From the NCBI GenBank assembly GCA_030536195.1, contig JAUNQL010000012.1, positions 4,480 through 14,170 on the forward strand: 9,691 bases of DNA, read 5' to 3'. This document shows, in pieces, positions 6,018 to 9,691 of this stretch. The translations under genes and the position numbers were made by a program. The notes beneath the pieces are model-generated. The model saw only the letters and a program-made list of their open reading frames with translations, had not been told where the DNA came from and made no database searches. The stretch is from Clostridia bacterium. Lineage in GTDB: Bacteria; Bacillota; Clostridia; Oscillospirales; Acutalibacteraceae. Numbering within the stretch: position 1 is the stretch's first letter; each line of letters begins with the position of its first letter.

Positions 6018-7370
6018 TTAATTAGATTTACTTTCATTTGGTAAGTGTATTAAAAAATATATTATCATTCCTATACCGATTGGATAGGATAAGATATACG
6101 CTACTGGTTGCGCTTCTTCGATACCATAGAGACCTCGAAGTGATGATAGTATAAACAATGCTGGAATAAATAGCAAGCCATTTCTAAGAAGTGATAAAGT
6201 TGTTGCAAAGCGTGTGTTGCCAGAACTTTGGAACATCATCTCTCCTACTGAAACGACTGGAAGAAGGATCATGCCAATGCACTGTGCACGGAGTGCACGT
6301 GTGCCGATAATGATAACTTCTGGGTCGTCTCGAAAGAGGGCCACAAGGTCCTCTGAGAAGATAAACATAAATACAAGAAATACGGACATTACGACCTCAG
6401 CAAGGCCGATAGTGAACTTGAAGGCGTGTCTGAGTCGGTCGTATTTCTTGGCGCCGTAGTTGAAGCCACAGACTGGCTGGAAGCCCTGTCCTATTCCGAG
6501 CGCTAGTGAGAACGCGAGGAATGAGATACGTGTGGCGATACTCATAGCAGCGACAGCTGCATCGCCATAGCCAGCGGCTAGGTTGTTTAAGATAATAGTT
6601 GCTATTGATGACAGGCCCTGCCTGATAAGGCTTGGGAGGCCTGTATTCATAATATGTGTATACTGGCGGAAGTTCTTGTCCATCTTGAATGGAGATATCT
6701 TGACCTGAGTCTTGCCAGTGATGAATGGATACATCAGTATCGCAAATGAGATGTACTGTGATATACAAGTTGAGAGGCCTGCACCAGCAATGCCCATATT
6801 AAACTTGAATATAAAGAGTGCATCGCCACCGATATTGAGTATGGCACCGGAGAGCATGCCTACCATGCCGTTTAAGGCCATTCCCTCAAAGCGGAGCAGA
6901 TTGTTGAGCGCAAAGCATCCTGTCATTCCAGGCGCCGCTATGAGGATGTATGTGAGGTATGTCTTGGCATACGGTGCGATTGTATCGGTACTGCCGAAGA
7001 AATATACAATTGGATCCATGAATATGAATCCAAGTACAGTAATCAAGAGTCCTGCAAGGAATGAGGAATAGAAACCTGATGATGCGGTTGTTGTCGCATC
7101 ATCCACATTCCCCTGTCCAAGGCTTCTTGACACAATGCTTCCACTGCCCTGTCCAAAGAGGAAACCAGTTGCCTGAATGATTGCCATAAAACCAAAGACA
7201 ATACCCACAGCACCGGAAGCAGCAGTACTGATTGTTCCTATAAATGCGGTATCTACAAGGTTATAGACGTTAGTTATAACCATAGTGATAATAGTTGGAA
7301 TAGCAAGCTTGATTATTAACTTTTCAACTGGTGCGTTGAGCATCAAATCAGTTTTGTTTGCCTTATCCAA
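6018..7370 (-). CDS. MATE-family multidrug/metabolite efflux transporter
   Basis: An integral membrane antiporter of the MATE family (NorM/MepA/DinF-type), expected to export cationic compounds using a Na+ or H+ gradient. The product, 450 residues from the chosen start, has about 12 hydrophobic helices in two related halves. The N-terminal signature is TDLMLNAPVEKLIIKLAIPT, followed by NLVDTAFIG; later come GQGSGSIVSRSLGQGN, the second-half repeat around GLPSLIRQGLSSIA, IGQGFQPVCGFNYGAKKYDR and FQSSGNTRFATTLS. The longest frame begins at TTG 7418 or ATG 7415 with no ribosome binding site. ATG 7343 also lacks one. TTG 7370 has AAGGAAG 9 bases upstream and gives MDKANKTDLMLNAP, close to the usual N-terminus, so it is preferred. 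It then overlaps the phosphatase stop by 8 bases, suggesting coupling. Substrate unknown. Confidence 0.9.
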   Translation of the reverse strand: MDKANKTDLMLNAPVEKLIIKLAIPTIITMVITNVYNLVDTAFIGTISTAASGAVGIVFGFMAIIQATGFLFGQGSGSIVSRSLGQGNVDDATTTASSGFYSSFLAGLLITVLGFIFMDPIVYFFGSTDTIAPYAKTYLTYILIAAPGMTGCFALNNLLRFEGMALNGMVGMLSGAILNIGGDALFIFKFNMGIAGAGLSTCISQYISFAILMYPFITGKTQVKISPFKMDKNFRQYTHIMNTGLPSLIRQGLSSIATIILNNLAAGYGDAAVAAMSIATRISFLAFSLALGIGQGFQPVCGFNYGAKKYDRLRHAFKFTIGLAEVVMSVFLVFMFIFSEDLVALFRDDPEVIIIGTRALRAQCIGMILLPVVSVGEMMFQSSGNTRFATTLSLLRNGLLFIPALFILSSLRGLYGIEEAQPVAYILSYPIGIGMIIYFLIHLPNESKSN

Positions 7371-8082
7371 GACAATATACTTCCTTCCATTTAGCCTTGC
7401 GTTCCTCCGTGACATCAAATTTCGCTAGTAACATTTCGTCAAGGCTACCATATTTTTCATTTACAGAGTTAAGTGCATGTAGGAGTAACTCCTCATGAGT
7501 TGACTCCGCATATTTAATATCAGTAATCAACTGCTGACTAAAGCCTATCCTACGCAGTTTAGACCTATCCTTCGGTGGTCTAAGCTCGTTTGATAGCATG
7601 TAGTTTTGCATAATCTCGTCATCCGAGATGCCCAGGCAATGCTCAAGCATTGCGGCACAGAATCCTGTGCGATCCTTGCCCTCGGTACAGTGGAAGAGGA
7701 TTTTCTCTCCTCTGTCCATTGCAGCAAAGACCTCGCCCCAAACTGGTGAGTCAGCAATGGCTGGGTATGAATCAAACTTATTCTTCTTAAGCTTGTATTC
7801 AAATGGGCCTACCAAATGCCCTGCGAGCATTCGCGAGCGAAGGTCAGTCAGTACGAACCGATACTTCTGTGCGTTGATAGTGTTCAGACGCATATACGCA
7901 CAGCCCTCTGGTACGTAGTCTGGCTTCTCGCGAGCCTCGCTCCTGCAGCGCAGGTCAAAAATAATATCAAGCCCAAGACTGTCAAGCTGGGCTTTCTCAT
8001 CATCTGTTAAGTTTTTTCGATAGATAGTGGCACTGCGCCAAATCTTGTCGGTGCCGCTGATTGTACGAAAGTTATTTAACAT
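7363..8082 (-). CDS. PtpB/Y_phosphatase3-type tyrosine (or phosphoinositide) phosphatase
   Basis: A 239-residue cytoplasmic cysteine phosphatase. The P-loop HCTEGKDRTGF (131-141) has nucleophile Cys132 and Arg138, and the GKDRTG form is that of the bacterial dual tyrosine/lipid phosphatases such as mycobacterial PtpB and Listeria LipA. FDLRCRSEAREKPD (42-55) is the conserved DLR-E-P block. NFRTISGTDKIWRSATI (4-20) matches the start of the family but lacks the usual DLGGY-T-DGR segment between NFR and the RSA motif, so the N-terminus is shortened. ATG 8082 follows GGAGA by about 4 bases. It is the first gene of the operon with MATE. Protein tyrosine or phosphoinositide substrates cannot be told apart from sequence, and no kinase gene is nearby. 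Confidence 0.9.
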   Translation of the reverse strand: MLNNFRTISGTDKIWRSATIYRKNLTDDEKAQLDSLGLDIIFDLRCRSEAREKPDYVPEGCAYMRLNTINAQKYRFVLTDLRSRMLAGHLVGPFEYKLKKNKFDSYPAIADSPVWGEVFAAMDRGEKILFHCTEGKDRTGFCAAMLEHCLGISDDEIMQNYMLSNELRPPKDRSKLRRIGFSQQLITDIKYAESTHEELLLHALNSVNEKYGSLDEMLLAKFDVTEERKAKWKEVYCLG

Positions 8083-8106
8083 AATATCTCCAAATGTCTT
8101 TTAATA

Positions 8107-8136
8107 TTTACAATTATAACACAGATGTAGTATATT
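8107..8136 (+). promoter_or_regulatory. lipase promoter
   Basis: TTTACA (8107-8112), 18-bp spacer, TATATT (8131-8136), with an expected start near 8143 and a leader of about 28 nt. Its -35 abuts the minus-strand -10 of the phosphatase operon, so the two promoters overlap and may exclude one another. Confidence 0.5.
8113..8121 (-). promoter_or_regulatory. extended -10 promoter of the phosphatase-MATE operon
   Basis: On the minus strand TGTTATAAT (8121-8113) gives a consensus -10 preceded by the TGn extension. No good -35 lies at normal spacing, which is typical of extended -10 promoters. The predicted leader is about 25 nt and carries the GGAGA site. Confidence 0.55.
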
Positions 8137-8170
8137 TATATAGCCAATATTTTTATTGAAGGTGATATCT

Positions 8171-9352
8171 ATGAAAATGAACACAAACTATCCTTACGTT
8201 CTTGTACATGGTATGCTTGGTTACGGCAAGGATGAAGTAATGAACAAGTTTGTTCCATATTGGGGCATGCTTTCCGGTAACCTTCCTCAGTACTTAAACG
8301 ATCAAGGTTTTGAAGTATATGACCCATCAGTTGGTAAGTACTCAAGCGCTTGGGACCGTGCATGCGAGCTCTATGCTCAGCTTGTTGGTGGTACAGTAGA
8401 CTACGGTGTAGCACACTCTAAGAAGTATGGTCACAACCGTTTCGGTCGTACTTATGCTAAGCCTCTCTTCGAGGGCTTTGGTCCTGACAAGAAGGTAAAC
8501 CTTGTTGGTCACTCATTCGGTGGCGCAACAATCCGTCTTTTCGCAACACTTATGGCTCGCGGTAGCGAGGAAGAAAAGGCTGCAACACCAGAGGCAGAAC
8601 TCTCTGATCTCTTCAAGGGTGGCAAAGAGGATTGGATTTTCTCAATCACAGCTGTAGCATCAGTTCATGAGGGTACTACTCTCCTCTACTCTGCTCGCAA
8701 CGCTATGGATAAGCTCGATATGGTTACATATCTCATGGCAAGCCTTGGTGGTAACAACTTCTTTGGCAGACTCTATGAGAGCCATATGGAACAGTGGGAT
8801 ATGATTGCTGTTAATAACGGTCGTATCGAAAGCCGTCCAATTTCTAAGGCTAAGATGCAGAAGGTTAAGGACAGCCACGACAACGTATGGTATGACCTTA
8901 CAATGCAGGGTGCTAAGGAAGTTAACGAGACAATCGAGTGCCTTCCAAACGTATACTACTTCTCATGGCCATGTTGCAAGACTTCTCAGAAGTTCTTTAC
9001 AGACAAGCCACAGCACACACCACGTCTTACAATGTGTCCTGTATTCCAGCCATTCTCACGCTCAATCGGTAAGTACAGCGTTAACGACGTTGACGATTAT
9101 CCAATCGATGAGCACTGGCTTGCAAACGACGGCGTAGTTCCAACAATCTCTGAGACTGCTCCATTTAACGAGCCACATATGGATTTACATGACCTCAAGG
9201 GTGAGCCTAAGAAGGGCATGTGGTACGTATATGACGTATTCCCATGCGATCACCTTGGTATCATCGGCGGTTTCCTTATGCCAACATCAGCATCTAAGCT
9301 TCAGCCTTGGTACAGAAACCACTTCCGCATGATCAACCAGCTCAAGAAATAA
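8171..9352 (+). CDS. family I.5/I.6-type zinc lipase (triacylglycerol lipase-like), no signal peptide
   Basis: A serine alpha/beta-hydrolase of 393 residues resembling the thermoalkalophilic Geobacillus lipases and staphylococcal lipases. It has the oxyanion region VLVHGMLGYG (10-19) and nucleophile elbow GHSFGG (Ser115). The catalytic Asp is in WLANDGVVPT (Asp320) and the catalytic His in CDHLGIIGG (His361). The family-specific zinc site also looks intact: Asp62 (SSAWDRACE), His82 and His88 (GVAHSKKYGHNRFGR) and Asp242 (WYDLTMQGA). ATG 8171 follows AAGGTG by 6 bases. An in-frame TTG 8156 is rejected because the ribosome binding site lies downstream of it. Homologues are secreted, but this protein starts almost at the catalytic domain with no hydrophobic leader, so it is predicted to be cytoplasmic. 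Lysine codons are mostly AAG, suggesting high expression. Natural substrate unknown. Confidence 0.93.
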   Translation: MKMNTNYPYVLVHGMLGYGKDEVMNKFVPYWGMLSGNLPQYLNDQGFEVYDPSVGKYSSAWDRACELYAQLVGGTVDYGVAHSKKYGHNRFGRTYAKPLFEGFGPDKKVNLVGHSFGGATIRLFATLMARGSEEEKAATPEAELSDLFKGGKEDWIFSITAVASVHEGTTLLYSARNAMDKLDMVTYLMASLGGNNFFGRLYESHMEQWDMIAVNNGRIESRPISKAKMQKVKDSHDNVWYDLTMQGAKEVNETIECLPNVYYFSWPCCKTSQKFFTDKPQHTPRLTMCPVFQPFSRSIGKYSVNDVDDYPIDEHWLANDGVVPTISETAPFNEPHMDLHDLKGEPKKGMWYVYDVFPCDHLGIIGGFLMPTSASKLQPWYRNHFRMINQLKK

Positions 9353-9364
9353 GATAAATTTAAA

Positions 9365-9394
9365 GGACCGCTCAAATCGAGCGGTCCATTTTTT
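9365..9394. terminator. terminator between lipase and NUDIX gene
   Basis: A perfect 9-bp G+C-rich stem (9365-9373 with 9379-9387) with loop AAATC is followed by A and six T (9389-9394) on the + strand. The minus side is AT-rich (TTTAAATTTATC), so it may act both ways. The T-run overlaps the NUDIX stop codon (9393-9395). Confidence 0.85.
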
Positions 9395-9691
9395 ATACTC
9401 CAAGAAAGCGTGCAGCTTTCAAAATTGCTACCTGAGTTTTAGAGTCAGGTATCTTACCCGCCATAACGTCCTCTACGAGGGCCGTTAAAGGCACTTTCTT
9501 GACATTTAAGAATTCATCATCGTCAAGCTTTTGCTCGCCCTGGTGGAGCCCCTGAGCGATGTACATCGTTATCCTCTCATCGGAGTAAGCAGCTGCTGGA
9601 TAAAAATCACCAATTTCAGTCCATTTATCAGCAGTTATACCTGTTTCCTCTTTGAGTTCACGCTGAGCAGCAGAGAGTCTGTCCTCAGTAA
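9393..9691 (-). CDS. NUDIX hydrolase, ADP-ribose pyrophosphatase-like (5' end outside the window)
   Basis: The C-terminal 98 residues of a minus-strand gene that runs off the right edge. The second half of the Nudix box is visible as AAQRELKEETGI, which holds the REXXEEXG core that binds the metal ions, preceded by EDRLS. Downstream features fit the ADP-ribose pyrophosphatase (NudF) group: the GDFYPAAAYSDERITMYIA strand, the acidic LDDDEF segment, then VKKVPLTALVEDVMAGKIPDSKT and a final helix. Such enzymes cleave ADP-ribose to AMP and ribose 5-phosphate. The start, promoter and first part of the Nudix box are not in the window, and the exact nucleotide substrate is inferred only. Confidence 0.88.
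   Translation of the reverse strand, partial: TEDRLSAAQRELKEETGITADKWTEIGDFYPAAAYSDERITMYIAQGLHQGEQKLDDDEFLNVKKVPLTALVEDVMAGKIPDSKTQVAILKAARFLGV

Noticed and set aside
3924..7370. TetR protein as local regulator of the MATE transporter
   Set aside because: The pairing is common elsewhere, but here the recombinase gene and a terminator lie between them and the MATE operon has its own promoter about 2.2 kb from the palindrome. Regulation in trans cannot be excluded.
8156..8173. Lipase start at TTG 8156
   Set aside because: AAGGTG (8159-8164) would be inside the coding region. It is correctly placed for ATG 8171, and the extra five residues do not form a signal peptide.

Overview
The window looks like chromosomal DNA from a low-to-mid G+C Firmicute, most likely a Lachnospiraceae-type Clostridia (Butyrivibrio/Pseudobutyrivibrio-like). 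The reasons are the archaeal/fungal-type aspartate-semialdehyde dehydrogenase, strong AGGAGG-like ribosome binding sites, sigma-A-type promoters, the queA-tgt-yajC order and AT-rich gaps. The assignment rests on remembered protein families; no search was run. No rRNA, tRNA, CRISPR array, insertion sequence or phage gene was seen.

Layout. A few codons of an unknown + strand gene may end at about 39, before a bidirectional terminator. asd (minus, 91-1173) and queA-tgt-yajC (plus, 1249-3878) diverge from a compact region in which the two best promoters interlock. The yajC terminator also serves the opposing operon: a tyrosine recombinase (minus, start corrected to 5611) followed by a TetR-family regulator, joined by a 1-base TAATG overlap. 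Upstream of the recombinase lies about 330 bp of AT-rich non-coding DNA. It holds a good minus-strand promoter, a perfect 12-6-12 inverted repeat on its -10 element and a long leader with possible alternative hairpins. Next is a two-gene minus-strand operon: a PtpB-like tyrosine/lipid phosphatase (7363-8082), then a MATE transporter (6018 to about 7370, probably a TTG start overlapping the phosphatase stop). Diverging from it is a family I.5-type zinc lipase (8171-9352) without a signal peptide. The window ends inside a convergent NUDIX (ADP-ribose pyrophosphatase-like) gene.

Working together. QueA and Tgt act in queuosine modification of tRNA, and YajC is the SecDF accessory protein that often travels with them. 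asd feeds the lysine/threonine/methionine and diaminopimelate pathways. The recombinase-TetR pair with a palindrome at its own promoter looks like a self-regulated module. It is the most unusual part of the window, although neither its target site nor its ligand can be read from the sequence. The phosphatase-MATE operon and the apparently cytoplasmic lipase share a promoter region, which allows but does not prove a functional link.
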